DNA of 26,683 nt. Origin: Mesotaenium endlicherianum. Taxonomy: Eukaryota > Streptophyta > Zygnematophyceae > Zygnematales > Mesotaeniaceae. Positions 1 through 10,389 of the stretch are shown here, piece by piece; the stretch's first letter is position 1; the number at the start of each line of letters is the position of its first letter. A program made the position numbers and the translations under genes. The DNA is taken from positions 653,050 to 679,732 of the forward strand of contig WELA01012911.1 of assembly GCA_009602735.1 (NCBI GenBank), read 5' to 3'. The notes below the pieces were generated by a model. That model was not told where the DNA came from. It searched no databases and saw nothing but the letters and a program-made list of their open reading frames with translations.

Positions 1-595
1 CCCCCCCCCCCCCTAAAAATAAACCCCCTTGGGGGCCACGCCCCGCCCGCTGAAACAAGCCTGGCACGGCTTCCCGCTTCTCTTCTCGCCTTGGAGCTGC
101 CACAGCAGCTGATGCCCACCACTCTGTACCAGCCTTGTGTTTTCTGACCTTGGGGTGAGAGTCACACAGGGGGCTCTCCCAGCCTGGCATCAGTCCGAGG
201 TGTCGTTTCCTCTGGGGGTGGCCTGGAGCTTTCACCAAGAGCTCTCTTTGTTGGACTTGAGTGGAGGGGGATGGGTTGTGGTGGGCCGTGCTTGAGCAGC
301 AAGCCGCAGGCACCCTCATCACATATAAGGGAAAGCCTATGCTGGTCTTCCACCTGCCTCCCTGCCTCCCTCCCTGCCTGCCTCCATGCTCGGATCAATG
401 ATGTTCCTTGCTCGCCGCGCACCGTGCGCTGGAGGCTAACCCATGTTGGCTCGTGTCCTGCGCATGCGCGTGTGTGCGTGTGCTTGTGCTTATGTGGGGA
501 CGCAGGAGAGTGGAGGAGCAGCGGTGAGCGATGCCGCGTTTGCGCGGCTCCTGTTCACTCTCTTCCTCCGATCTGCTCTCTCCTCCTCCTCTCAG
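1..595. other. Left end, GC-rich, mostly intronic or unresolved
   Basis: The window opens with a run of 13-14 C and then the short palindrome CCCCCTTGGGGG, so the extreme end may be a low-quality contig edge. The rest is CT/GT-rich, as expected for introns of the eIF4G gene. One possible 18-nt exon lies at 506-523 (acceptor cgcag, donor gtgagc, phase 0), just before the well-supported exon at 596. I cannot recognise eIF4G sequence in it, so it is only a candidate. Earlier eIF4G exons (MIF4G, MA3) are not visible and presumably lie outside the window. Confidence 0.4.
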
Positions 596-2436
596 AAGGA
601 GCAGTTCAAGGTGCGTAGCCCCTGCTGCCGCTGTGCCACTCCTGCTACATCCCCCTTATGGCAGCCTTCTTTGTGCTTGCTTCCTTCTCCTTGTCTGCAC
701 CTCCTTTCCACTCCGTCAGCAGCTGCAGCCGCATTGTGGTGGCTGTAAAATAACACGAGAAGTGTATGCGTGTCTTGCTTATTATGCATCCTCTCATGCG
801 CGCTTTGTGGCCGTCCGCGTGTCTGTGTCTGATGGCCTGCAGGTTGCACTGGAGTCGAAGGTGGGGAGGTATGCAGAGCTGCTGAAGCGGTTCAGCCGGG
901 GAAAGACCGCGCAGGCGAACCAGCTGTCCTGTGAGTTCGACAACTCCCGCCCTCCCTCTTTCTTGCTGGTGACTGGGCAGCCGAGCCGTCTGCAGGGTGG
1001 CTTGCGGAGAGGGGTGTGCGCTGTTGGGAGCCTTGCATGCTAGTAAGCTGAGAGAGGCTACCTCTGGGCACTTTGTTCTGACTGACGCATTTGCGCGCGC
1101 ATAGACGCACACAAGGGGAGGGAGAGGGAAAGAGACGGAGAGGGAGCTCTTTAACATGTGACTGGTGGAAAGGCTTGCCTCTCTTTTTGGTTGCATGCCA
1201 TTACAATCCCGCCTCCGAGTGTCCCCGTCCCTCCCTCCCCCCCTGTTTCCAGCAGTCTAGAAGCAACGCACAAAAGAACAGGGCCTTTCTCCTTATCTCT
1301 TGCAGCATCAGAGTGCATGGCGTAGGGGTCCTTGTTGCGGAACTTGTTATCGTGTGTTACCCACGTCCGCTGGCTGGTCAGCGCAGCTTGTGAGACGGCT
1401 TGCCAGACGTTGCTCATCTTAACCATCCTCTGCAAGGCCCGGGCTGTGTGTGTGTGTGTGTGTATGTTGTGTGTGTGCGTGTGTGGCTGCTGCCCCTGCC
1501 CGCAGACGTGTATGCAGCGCAGCAGTACGTGCATGACGCCAAGCCCCCCTCGGGACTGCTGACAATCATCTTCTCTGTGCTCTACAACTGCGACGTACGC
1601 GTGTCCTCCTTCCCCATTGCATGCCTCCTTTCGCACGGTTTGCACCCTCTTGTTGCTCTGCTGAGCGAGGGGCCACCCTTTTGCCTATGTCTTGCGTGCT
1701 GTGATTCTGGCTGTACGCAGCTCCTTCTCTTGCCTTGTGCCGACCACCTGTCTCTGTCAGTCACGCTGTGTCTGCAGCAAGCCTGCCGTGCTTGTATGTG
1801 ACCCTTATGGATCCTGCTTGTTGAAGTTTGCGCAGTTTCTTTTTGGCGACAAGAGTGGCCGAGGCCCTTGGAGCCTTGTTCTGATTCTCTCATGGCCATG
1901 CCGTTGATCGGTCTCCGCAGGTTGTGCCTGAGGACGTATTCTTGAAGTGGAAGGACAATCTGAACGACGGTACTCCCGGCAAACACGAGGTGTGTGTGTG
2001 TGTGTGTCTGTGCACGTATCCCTCTGTCTGTCTATCTGTCAGATCGTGTACGTGCATATTGTTTGCTCATGCCTCTGCCTCAGCTATGAATTTTTCATCG
2101 CTTTTGAGCTTTCCTCGTTACTGTCTGATTTCTTCCGTTTTATCACCGTGCGTTTACAATTGCCGCCGAGGAGCTCTTTGGGGTTTGGTTTGGAGGTTGT
2201 GCACGCAAGCACAATACGTCACCTCTTGGCATAGACTGCTTGCTTCGTGAAGGCAAGTCCGTCACTGCTTGGTTTGTGCTTCATACACGGTCCTCGGATT
2301 CCAGGTGTTAGGAAATTGATAGTTATACTTGTGCTGTGCTGATATGATGAGACTTGCTTGCTGGCAGGCATTTGTGGAGACTATGAAGTGGTTCCAGTGG
2401 CTTGAGACTGCGCAGTATGCGGAGGATAGCAAGTAG
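596..2436 (+). CDS. eIF4G-type translation initiation factor, C-terminal W2 domain (5' partial)
   Basis: eIF4G is the cytoplasmic scaffold that joins eIF4E, eIF4A and eIF3. Only its end is here. Five exons splice in phase: 596-610, 843-930, 1506-1594, 1921-1989 and 2368-2436, ending in TAG. Donors are gtgcgt, gtgagt, gtacgc and gtgtgt; acceptors are all cag. The encoded ~90 residues follow the HEAT-like W2 domain of animal eIF4G1: a helix KVGRYAELLKRF, then QQYVHDAKPPSGLL, the signature FSVLYNCDVVPEDVFLKWKD, and the aromatic end KWFQWLETAQYAEDSK. The conserved pattern is a D-V/I-x-E-D-x-F-x-x-W core followed by an F-x-x-W-L-x-x-A tail. That acidic/aromatic end of W2 is the docking face in eIF4G/eIF5 proteins. 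A W2-bearing eIF4G is usual in animals and some algae; many land-plant eIF4Gs end with MA3. DAP5 or eIF5-like proteins are the alternatives. A possible polyadenylation hexamer AATAAA lies near 2488. Confidence 0.8.
1445..1486 (+). repeat. (GT)n microsatellite in an eIF4G intron
   Basis: An imperfect GT tract lies about 20 bp before the acceptor of the exon at 1506, partly replacing the usual polypyrimidine tract. Confidence 0.9.
1990..2007 (+). repeat. (GT)n microsatellite covering a 5' splice site
   Basis: The donor after the exon ending at 1989 is the first GT of this tract. GTs further along the tract could in principle serve as donors too, shifting the frame by 2 nt each time. Confidence 0.85.
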
Positions 2437-4667
2437 CTCCTGCATGTGTCCAGTCAGGCTGCCACCTTGGGAAGAGGACTCATAGAAAATAAAGTCACTC
2501 AGTAGGCCGAGTGGCCATCGAGGGCGCTCGTCGGGATGTGGACACAAGGGCGCAAGTGAGAGAAAAGAGAAAGAGAGGCAGGAGCAATCAAGTGTACAGT
2601 GAGAGAGGATAATCTCAGAATGTCACTAAGCCTTATGAGATGTACCAGTAGGCGTTGTGGCGCCCATTCTTTTCACCCATTCATTTGTTGACATCGAATT
2701 ATCTCCCCCCTTTTTCCTTGCCCTCCGTCTGCTCCTTCCTCGGAAGGGGATGTTCTGGTTATCTGCTATGTTCTGCTCATTTGCTTTGTGTCATGAAAGT
2801 ATTGGTGTAGGCTTCTGGGTAACCTGCTTGAAAGCTTCGGCTCCTGTAGCTTACCAAGAGCATGTATTAATCAAAGGAGGTTTGATCTAAGCAAGAGTGA
2901 TGTAGGTGCCACGTAAGAAGCTTAGCACATCACATGACTGAAGTGAAACGTAAACAAGTTGGCCCTTGCTAGCAAAGTCACTCTTACACTGATGTCTTCT
3001 CAAGTTCCAAGTATAGCGAGTTAGCCAGAGTTTCTTGATGGGTTAGATGGTTTGCAAGTCACATGTAGATGACTGCCATATTTGATCCTTTTTCTGGCTG
3101 TGATTATATGCAATATATGTAAAATCTCTCTTGCTTGCATGCACGCATTAGTAAACTCTTCTCACCTGGAAAAACTCCAAATCTATAAGGGGGCTGCAAT
3201 CTTGCACTCACATTTTGACCCCCAGGCATGTTCCGCAAAAAGATATGGCGACAAGCTTCTTGCGAGACCCCCAGCAATTGTCTCTCTCTTCCATTCTTAC
3301 TCTCCACTCCACCATCCCCTTTCCAAGCAGCCACAGCTGCCATACGCGGCTGCTCTGATGCACCACAAGCCCCTTCCAAACGACCCATTCCCCACTGAGA
3401 GAAGTGTCAAGACCCTGAATTGCTTCCTATCGAAAAGAGTACGTCCCTGAACGTATTTGACAGGAATTGAGGAGCTTCTTTAATGGTAGAAACTTCGAAT
3501 ATCCTTCGCAAGTCTGTTCTCACGGCTGTTAAAAAGCACTGCGAGCCAAGCAGACAGCTGCAGACAAAAACAACACTCGCCACTACCCATCACATTGCCC
3601 TTATCATACTTAGTCAGAGAACATATTTCATCCATGTTATAGCTGATAGTTTCCAGAAGGTCCACAGACAGGGCAATTTGCACCCTCAACCCAGAGTGAA
3701 TGGAAGGGCCCTAAGCTGGCACTTTAATAACCTTCCACAGTCCATTCCGTATGACATGTGCCCAGGATGCAAACCAGAATGCATTTACATGTGAATCGCT
3801 TCCGAAAGATTACAGCAAAGGTGGAAACACCAGGGGCCACTTGTATAGTGCCTCTGGACACACTCCACACAAGTTCTGTATAAAGTGACAACCAATAGTT
3901 CTTAACATCCCGACATGGCACCTTCTATGGGCTGCATGCATCAACCACCACACCATGAGCCAGGAGCCAGGCGTTCACTCACAACAACACCAGTCTACAG
4001 CATGTGCATCAAGAGCTGCCATGCTGACCGGTGCACCCCTTGCTAGAACCGGGACGGAAGTGACATCAACGGCGCTGGAATCATGAGCCTCCTAATTGCC
4101 ACAAGGGCATACCCTACACAATTCTCACCAGACAATGTGATCAACTTGGCCATGCAGGACACAAAAGTGACCCCTGCAAAACCTCCTCCGCCAATCAACA
4201 CTGCTGTGACATCAGCGCAGGACAAACTCACCCACATCAAAGCACACTGAGACAGAGATACAATGCTCTCAAGGATATAAACAGATGCTCATACCAGCAA
4301 GCTTCATCTTTGGGCAATGTGGGGGCTATGACAGGGCCTGCAGACCTCTGCCTGACATGTTTCAGCTTGAATGAATTTAGGTGGCAGCCAGACAGGCAGC
4401 CTCAGCATCTACAACCTGCAAACTATAACCCTTTTTGAAAGCACATGAGACATCTGATAACCTGCATTCAATGGAGATGAGCGCCTGCACATTCTACACC
4501 TCTGACCGCAACCGCAAGAGAATCAGGAAGTATCTCTCTCCTGCAGTGAGCTAGGCAAAGATGGAGGAAATTACTGACGACTGAGCAGGCGAAGACTTGA
4601 TGCCTATCGATGTCTTTGGGACAGAGGGATGATCCACGTTGAGCCAATAATAAGGAAGCAAAGTAGA
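2437..4667. other. Region between two convergent gene ends; no firm gene
   Basis: This holds the 3' untranslated region of eIF4G on the left and that of UEV on the right; both genes point inward. Two minus-strand stretches look faintly exonic. One at about 3168-3290 ends PPYRFGVFPG followed by the donor gtgaga. The other, at about 4128-4215, reads as a hydrophobic Gly-rich segment followed by gtgagaat. Neither connects to further exons that I can recognise, so I call no gene. Confidence 0.5.
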
Positions 4668-5763
4668 TCAATAAGTGGTGCCTTCAGGGGGTTGCTGCAA
4701 CTTTCTGTTGGATGATGATCCCATCTCTCTGCGTAGCTCCGTCAGTATGTTCTCCATGGTGTACTCTCGCTTCCATTGAGCTAGCATGGGAAAGTGTCTT
4801 GGCTCCACCTGCATCCCCCAAGGAAAGTGAAATATCAACGATACATCCCTGACCTTATACAGACGTTCTTCACGTCACATCAATGCTATTTATACATATA
4901 CTTATGTCCTCACAGAAAAACACTTCAACCCAGTAAGCTATAGCTGCCAAGGATAAGCCTGCCCAGCACTTTCACTTCCGTGTTTTCTCAGGTGGTCATT
5001 CCAACCCCGTGGCGTCCCAAGGTAAGCCTGCCATGCAATATCTTGCTTCGGTTCAGACACAAGATGAAGATGAGAGGACCGATGGACTTACCACTCCGCT
5101 GTCTTGGCTGATACAAGTGAGATTGATGCGGGAGTGAAATCTAACAGTTGGCGGCCTGTCTGGATAATCTTTGTCACAGTAAAGTTTGACTGTGTAAATG
5201 CGCCCCTCGTGTACAGTCTGCAATGACATTGCACATCACCTTCAATAGGTGTCTCAGAAAGTGGTGCAGGAAACATGTAATCACTCAGCATGGGCAAGCT
5301 CAAAATTTCTTTAGTTTTCTGAGAACCTGTCTGATGTGTATCGTTGTGGTGACCATGAAAGCAGCAATGCTAGGGCCAGCGAAAACGAGTAGTATAACCA
5401 CGAGCCACATTCCAGCATCGCCGTTCTCAGATCAAAATTATATGCGAGGGCAACTACTTACATTATTAGGACCAATAATTGTCCCTGTCCACGAGCGCAT
5501 AAATACATCCTCGCCATCATCCATACCATAACTGACGGAGCCATCGCCTATGCCTTTCTCACCTCTATCAAGTTCATCGAGAAGCCGAAAATTCCGTGGA
5601 ACTGCTCAACCACATGACAACTGCATGTAAAGACCCACTTCTATACACCACGTTTATATAGGAAGTGCATACGAATAAGATTGTTGAGACATGCTAAAAG
5701 AGCGGAGAAACAAAGATGTTCGAAACTACGAGTCTCACCAACTACAGAAGCAGAAGACGCCAT
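4668..5763 (-). CDS. UEV1: Ubiquitin-conjugating E2 variant UEV1/MMS2 (complete, four exons)
   Basis: UEV/Mms2 is the catalytically inactive E2 partner of Ubc13. The dimer builds Lys63-linked ubiquitin chains used in error-free DNA damage tolerance and signalling, in nucleus and cytosol. Exons on the minus strand are 5763-5739 (25 nt), 5601-5462 (140), 5217-5092 (126) and 4808-4668 (141, ending TGA): 143 residues, the usual family length. Donors are gtgag, gtaagt, gtaagt; acceptors are cag; all phases agree. Motifs in order: [17 protein letters not shown] (res 9-25), [11 protein letters not shown] (43-53), [16 protein letters not shown] (59-74), [11 protein letters not shown] (77-87), [12 protein letters not shown] (108-119) and [11 protein letters not shown] at the end. 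The segment where active E2s carry HPN and the catalytic Cys is absent, as expected for a UEV. The wording is closest to land-plant UEV1. Introns are 137, 244 and 283 bp. ATG at 5763 is the only in-frame start before the first intron and gives a short Ser/Ala-rich N-terminus typical of plants. Confidence 0.95.
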
Positions 5764-7051
5764 CATCTACCAGTTCAGCTCTTCACAGTACAGCTTCACT
5801 CCCGATAATTGGTAAAAGGTCGGGCTACGATAGAATATTTGAAACTATTACCGTGACACGACAACGTGAAGATAAGTAGGCAAGCGTTAACTCTACCACA
5901 GTCGTGCATACATCCACATACAAGAGTGACAATTCGCGAACTGGCTGTCTTCAGAAGATATCTCGCACTTAAAGGCATTCGGGTATCACATGCCCTCGCA
6001 GTTTTAGGTTAGTGACATGGCTGGGAAACCCAGAATTACTCATCAGCTGTCTTCGTTTCCAATCAGCGACAATGATTCGTTAGTTAGTCGAATAAACTCA
6101 AGAGCGTTAGCATTTGTTTAATTTTCACAATTATAAGAAAAATAGTAATGAACATGGTGGTGAAGAGCTCTCATAATTCGTCAAGCAAAAATAATGGCTG
6201 AAAAGGAGCATAAAAGCTCAACACTACAAGTTTTTTGGGGGCAAACTTTGAACATGGTTTGAGACTCCCCTCTTTTATAGATTTTGAATGGGTAGAGCAA
6301 AATTTAAAAATAAAGAAGGTGTTTGTCTCAAGAAGACATACTTAGCGATTCATGCAACCAAAGCATAGTTTACACATCACATAACTATATTACAAATCAT
6401 ATCAACTTATATTTTGGCTTTTGATAGGTTCAAAATAAATCTATATCCACATCTTTAATCACATCCTTTTTATCTACCTACCTGTCTATTATCCTATTTA
6501 TTATATCACACATTGAAACTCGCATAAAGCTCGTGTTTGCGCACTTTCACAGGCGTCGTGAGATACTCACTGCAAGGACTGTACCTTCAATATGTTAGAT
6601 GCAAGCATGTTAATCTCAATATAGCATCGAGTTGCGGTGCAGAATTTTTCCTTATTTCCTTATTTTCTTTTTTCCTCCCTCTCTCAAGGGCCAATAAGTT
6701 ATGCAACGACTTGCACTCGCGCTTCACTCAACCTCAAAGAGCGGGTGAGTAGATATTTGCTCACTCTTTGCTACCGTGCAATAACGAGTCAAAGTTTTGT
6801 GTGGTTTGTATATGTGATGACCGCGCCATTGACGAATTTGAAACGATTTGGTTGTGTAGTTGCCATAGCAGATTTGATTATGGTATGTTTGCCATCTATC
6901 TTTTCATGCAAATAATGTATATTGTACGGATCAAGTGATTATACCGAAGATGATTTTTGTTGGTTGATATCTCAATTTGGGTAGGTTAGCAGTATATGCA
7001 ACTTTAGCACATTGAATGGACCAATCATTCATAATCCATTCAAATTGTTGA
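5764..7051. other. AT-rich intergenic DNA upstream of UEV1
   Basis: The first few hundred bases right of 5763 should hold the UEV1 promoter and 5' leader. I see no clear TATA box or other element. At 6686-6750 (+) a stretch is bounded by a good acceptor (pyrimidine tract, caag) and a donor gtgagtag. It is open in two frames, but I recognise neither peptide and find no partner exon, so it is noted only. Confidence 0.45.
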
Positions 7052-7267
7052 TCATCTCTTTTTCCTTAAATGCTTCGGCAATCTCGACCTCAATATAAGA
7101 TGAAAAGCATTTCTACACGAGACTTTTGCTATTTTTTTGTCCAAGTCTACGATGTAGGCATCTTTAGCCTTGTCCAAATGCCACTTACCAATGCTCTTCA
7201 TTGCACGCTCTTCTACGCCCAGGTCGGCAGAGGGTGTGATTGCTCTCTTTTGCAGCGAGTGCGTGTC
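7052..7267 (-). pseudogene. Relic resembling a tyrosine recombinase C-terminal catalytic region
   Basis: This minus-strand open stretch of 71 codons has no ATG; an in-frame TAG precedes it and TGA ends it. It begins DTHSLQKRAITPSADLGV, continues with EERAMKSIGKWHLDKAKDAY, and then becomes Lys-rich. The spacing resembles the H-x-x-R box, the G-[RK]-W box and the following D-x-Y region of tyrosine recombinases, as in Crypton or DIRS transposons and in integrase-like genes. If so, the box Arg is now Gln (CAA), which one G-to-A change from CGA would give, and the protein is dead. There is no start codon and the frame breaks on both sides. This rests on motif spacing only; a chance open frame is possible. 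Confidence 0.33.
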
Positions 7268-8468
7268 CTATCTCAGAGTCGGACAACCAATTACTCTATA
7301 GCATTCATGCACCACTTCTAAACTAGCTGATAGGATGGTGCCTTGCAAGTAAGTTGGCCACTATGGTCCAATATTTGTACGAGCGGATCCTTGCCCCATA
7401 CTGTTGGCATGGCTGTTACTATTTAACAAAACTGGATAGCACTTTTGCCCAGTAGTAAGTAGGTCTACATAACTTCCTTTTCCAACCTTTAGAAAAAGAC
7501 ATCGTTCAGTTATCTAGTTTACTCATTGTGAGGATGCTAGAGGTGGTGAGTCGTCGTTAGTTTTCCTCTTAGCAAGTGTGATGGTTCTTGCTAAACTGGA
7601 TTCACTATGTATGCCTGACTGAAAGGGGCAGAGTGCCCTACTGGAAGCGTAGTGACTCACGAGGAAAGGAACTAGTTGCAATCATACTAGAGAGTGCAGC
7701 GGCATATCACTAACAAGGCTTAGGAAAATTACTCAACATTTTGAGTAGCAAGAAACTGCTCACAATTGATGTAGGATGAAAGGCCTTGTCATTACAAACC
7801 CGTAAAAATTAACAGATTGAAAACTGATAAGAAACAAAGAAGTTATGCCTATTTATAATTTTTTGCCTAAGTGCTCCTCCTTAGGAGGAAGCTACGGATT
7901 TTCCTAAGTGTTTGTCAAATCGTCCCTTCCAGAATATTCGTGAGTAAGCCAGATCAGTCTAATCTGACGTGTCGGGCCGAATTGACGTCCACATACATGC
8001 ATCGACATTACTAGAATATTCTATCTTAGACGCGCTAGGCTAAACCGAAACTTCTAGGTAAATCGACCTAGTCGGCACTCCGCGTCAGCCGAACTTACGT
8101 GAAGGTTCGAGTTCATTCTAACGGGCCAGATCGCTCGACGCTGTTGGTCAATCCGACGGTCGCGCTCACCGTGAATTAAGGACAGTCGTCAACCGACCTC
8201 AAAACTTATCAAATTTCGGAAATCCGTAACTCTCTCAATACCTGACCAAATTCGATGAACTTCATATCAAAATGACCACAAAATTGCACTCTACACTACT
8301 ATACAATCAAAACATTCTTTCATGAAACTAAAATTTGCACTTTATAAACCTATGACCTTACACTGACAATGGATAATGAAGACCATCAACAATATAGATC
8401 TCTGAAGAGTGCACATTGTGAATAATATTCTTGTGTCTAATTATGTCCAACATGTCTTTGTTCAATCA
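7268..8468. other. Unassigned DNA, probably old retroelement remains
   Basis: No gene is supported. From about 7920 to 8230 the base composition shifts to many TCG/CGA words and differs from the AT-rich DNA on both sides, like an LTR or leader of an old element. A short hairpin built on CCTAAG...CTTAGG lies near 7864-7885. The protease relic that starts just to the right would suit an older retroelement beginning here, but I could not find a matching second LTR. Confidence 0.35.
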
Positions 8469-8768
8469 GGAGAACAGTGCAAATCAAGAGGAGTCAGTCC
8501 CTCCCCTCCCACTTTATTAAAATATCTAATTGCATGCAGGAAGATAAAGATACATGTAGACGAGGAGCGTCACACACATTTATCCATAAGGACTTCATTC
8601 AACGACTAAGATTGCCTACTGTCACCCAAGGAAATATAGGAATAATATTTGGAGTCAATGGAATTGTGACCATGGATACTGGAAGTCAGTTAGGTTCTCG
8701 TAATGCACTACAAACTAAAAAGATGATATTAAAGATACACAGTACTGGCTTTTATGATTTCGTGCTAA
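8469..8768 (+). pseudogene. 5' half of a retropepsin-like relic, split by the Ty3/gypsy insertion
   Basis: The peptide GASHTFIHKDFIQRLRLP, then a Gly-rich IIFGVNGIVTMDTGSQ and FYDFVL, follows the retroviral-type aspartic protease layout D-x-G-A, flap, then hydrophobic-hydrophobic-G/D. Just upstream, KIHVD sits in another frame, so the active-site D-x-G-A is broken by a frameshift near 8559. The reading frame runs into the left LTR at 8769 and resumes at 15314 with SWLHEHQDG. The old element was therefore interrupted inside its protease region. Confidence 0.65.
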
Positions 8769-9709
8769 TGTAACGATTTGAGCTTTTTAGGCGTATTTGG
8801 GACGTTTTCCCAATTACCTAAAATACATTATACTATTTATCATAAGTTATTTGATAAATGATTGCATCACATTGAATTATTTGCCACACACGTGTGCCGA
8901 TTAATTCCCGGTCGATTGGCGAAACGACCGAGATACTATTGCAAAAAGCGTCGTAACGTAATTCGACTACTTTGCAAAAGTACGAGATAATTATTCATAA
9001 AGTTACTTTGAATAATTATGAGATGATAATTTAATTAATCATTGTTTGATTAAGTTATTTTGATTGTCATTATTACGAATAATGGACAATCACAGATTTC
9101 GGATTACGACTAGTCGTAATACGAAGAATCTGTCGTATCATTAATACGAACAAACAGTCGTGAAGTCAAACGAAACGAAACATGCAAAGTCGCTTTGCGT
9201 CCGAGTGACTCGAACCCGCGACTTTCGTTTGAAACGTTCACACCTAACCGATTGGCCAAAGTAGCTTTTTAAACTACCGGTTCATGACGAAAGCACCTGT
9301 ACGCGACTCCGCGATCAATCGCGACTTTTTCGGAAAGTCGCGAGAACGCGAAAACGCCCGTTTGGCGCGAAACGGTTTTTCGGAAACCGTCGAAAAGTCT
9401 CCAAACGGCCAACTGCGCGTTTCGAGCATTCGGCCGAATGGGACACGTCCCTTCGACCGTTTTCGTTGAACATGAACCAGTGCCCTAGGTGGTGACTCGA
9501 AGCACTCCAGTGCCTCATGTTGTGCAGGTATAAATACCTGCAGAGTCATTGTGAGTGCAACTCTCACAAGCACACATTCTACGTTAGTTTTCACTTTCGC
9601 TCTTTCGAGTATTCGTCAATTTCCACAAGTATACAAATTTTCCTCCCACTTGAATTAAATATTCCTTGAATACCGAGGAAAGATCCTCTCGAAAAGCAGA
9701 AACGTCACA
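8769..9709 (+). repeat. 5' LTR
   Basis: A 941-bp repeat begins TGTAACG and ends CGTCACA. It holds a TATA-like box TATAAATA at 9529-9536, set in a palindrome CAGGTATAAATACCTG, which suggests the RNA starts about 30 bp downstream. It is unusually rich in inverted repeats: the 18-bp palindrome ATTACGACTAGTCGTAAT at 9103-9120, and two successive hairpins with the same loop TTCGG at 9319-9343 (10-bp stem) and 9372-9390 (7-bp stem). On the minus strand it carries tRNA-like A and B boxes (9258-9242 and 9217-9207). Confidence 0.95.
9207..9258 (-). promoter_or_regulatory. Antisense tRNA-like A box and B box inside the LTR
   Basis: Read on the minus strand, TGGCCAATCGGTTAGGTG (9258-9242 and adjoining) fits the RNA polymerase III A-box pattern TRGYNNARNNGG. 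Downstream, GGGTTCGAGTC (9217-9207) fits the B box GGTTCGANTCC, at tRNA-like spacing. The stems that would make a true cloverleaf do not pair well, so this is tRNA-derived or tRNA-mimicking rather than a tRNA gene. The same pair occurs in the right LTR (14862-14811). Whether it is transcribed is unknown. Confidence 0.45.
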
Positions 9710-9710
9710 T

Positions 9711-9723
9711 TGGTATCGGAGCC
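9711..9723 (+). other. Primer binding site, initiator tRNA-Met type
   Basis: TGGTATCGGAGCC starts one base after the 5' LTR. It differs by one base from the plant-type site TGGTATCAGAGCC, which is complementary to the 3' end of initiator tRNA-Met and primes minus-strand DNA synthesis. Confidence 0.85.
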
Positions 9724-9909
9724 GATCTTGGTTTCTCCAAGGAATTTTTATTTTTTAGTGGCTGGAATATATTTTTAGGAAAATATATTTGGGGCAATTT
9801 TTCGTATTGGGAAGGTCACCCATCCCAGTACTGCCCTGACCCCCCGGTCGCTTATCGTGTTTCGACGGGAAATTTTTTCTCTCTCTTCCGGCGCTATCTC
9901 GGCTTCCAT

Positions 9910-10388
9910 ATGGAGGGCGACAATGGTGCCGCTGCTGCCGCCGCCGCTGCAGCTGCTCTTCCCGCTCCTGTCGTCACCAGCAGCGATGCTGGAGGATTGC
10001 CCGCCGAGCCCATCTCGCCGCGCACTTTCCAGCAAACCATTTTACAACGCTTCACGGCCTTGACGATTGACAGTCAAACCATGACACTGGCACTTAGTAC
10101 TTTGTCCGACGTCATTGGTCGTACAGAAGACCGTGTTAACCTCGCTGAAGCCACTCATACTGAGTTGGCCGACCTTGTCACTCGCTTCGTTGCTGCCATG
10201 GACACTCACCCTTCGATTGGTCCTTTTTTACAGGCTGCCCAAGGGATGCCGGGCCCATCAGGGACCGCAGGCGACAACGCCAACACGCCAATCCCGCCCA
10301 TTATCCTTGGGCAGGCCGCGGCACCAACGCCTTCGTACAAACCATCGCCGCCTGAAAAGTTTCAAGGCGGCCCCAATTCTGATGTACG
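9910..10388 (+). pseudogene. gag, N-terminal part only, cut at an N
   Basis: The ATG at 9910 opens a frame starting MEGDNG, followed by ten Ala and a Pro/Ala-rich stretch. A helical region at residues ~36-95 looks like a coiled coil, and a Pro-rich linker ends PSPPEKFQGGPNSDV. In this family such a linker directly precedes the capsid-like Retrotrans_gag domain. The frame is lost at the N (10389), and neither a capsid domain nor a CCHC zinc knuckle follows. Either the N hides a collapsed gap of around a kilobase or the copy carries an internal deletion. The mature protein would form the virus-like particle. Confidence 0.75.
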
Positions 10389-10389
10389 N

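Noticed and set aside
162..2250. Many open frames of 70-180 codons on both strands at the left end
   Set aside because: GC- and GT-rich intron DNA; the spliced eIF4G exons explain the coding signal.
2657..2890. Plus-strand hydrophobic open frame of 77 codons
   Set aside because: Lies in the region after eIF4G with no splice signals or recognisable family.
9207..9258. A genuine tRNA gene in the LTR
   Set aside because: A and B boxes fit, but T, anticodon and acceptor stems do not pair.
9274..9594. Open frames on both strands within each LTR (about 106 codons, minus)
   Set aside because: They are low-complexity products of the inverted repeats, present identically in both LTRs, with no known domain.
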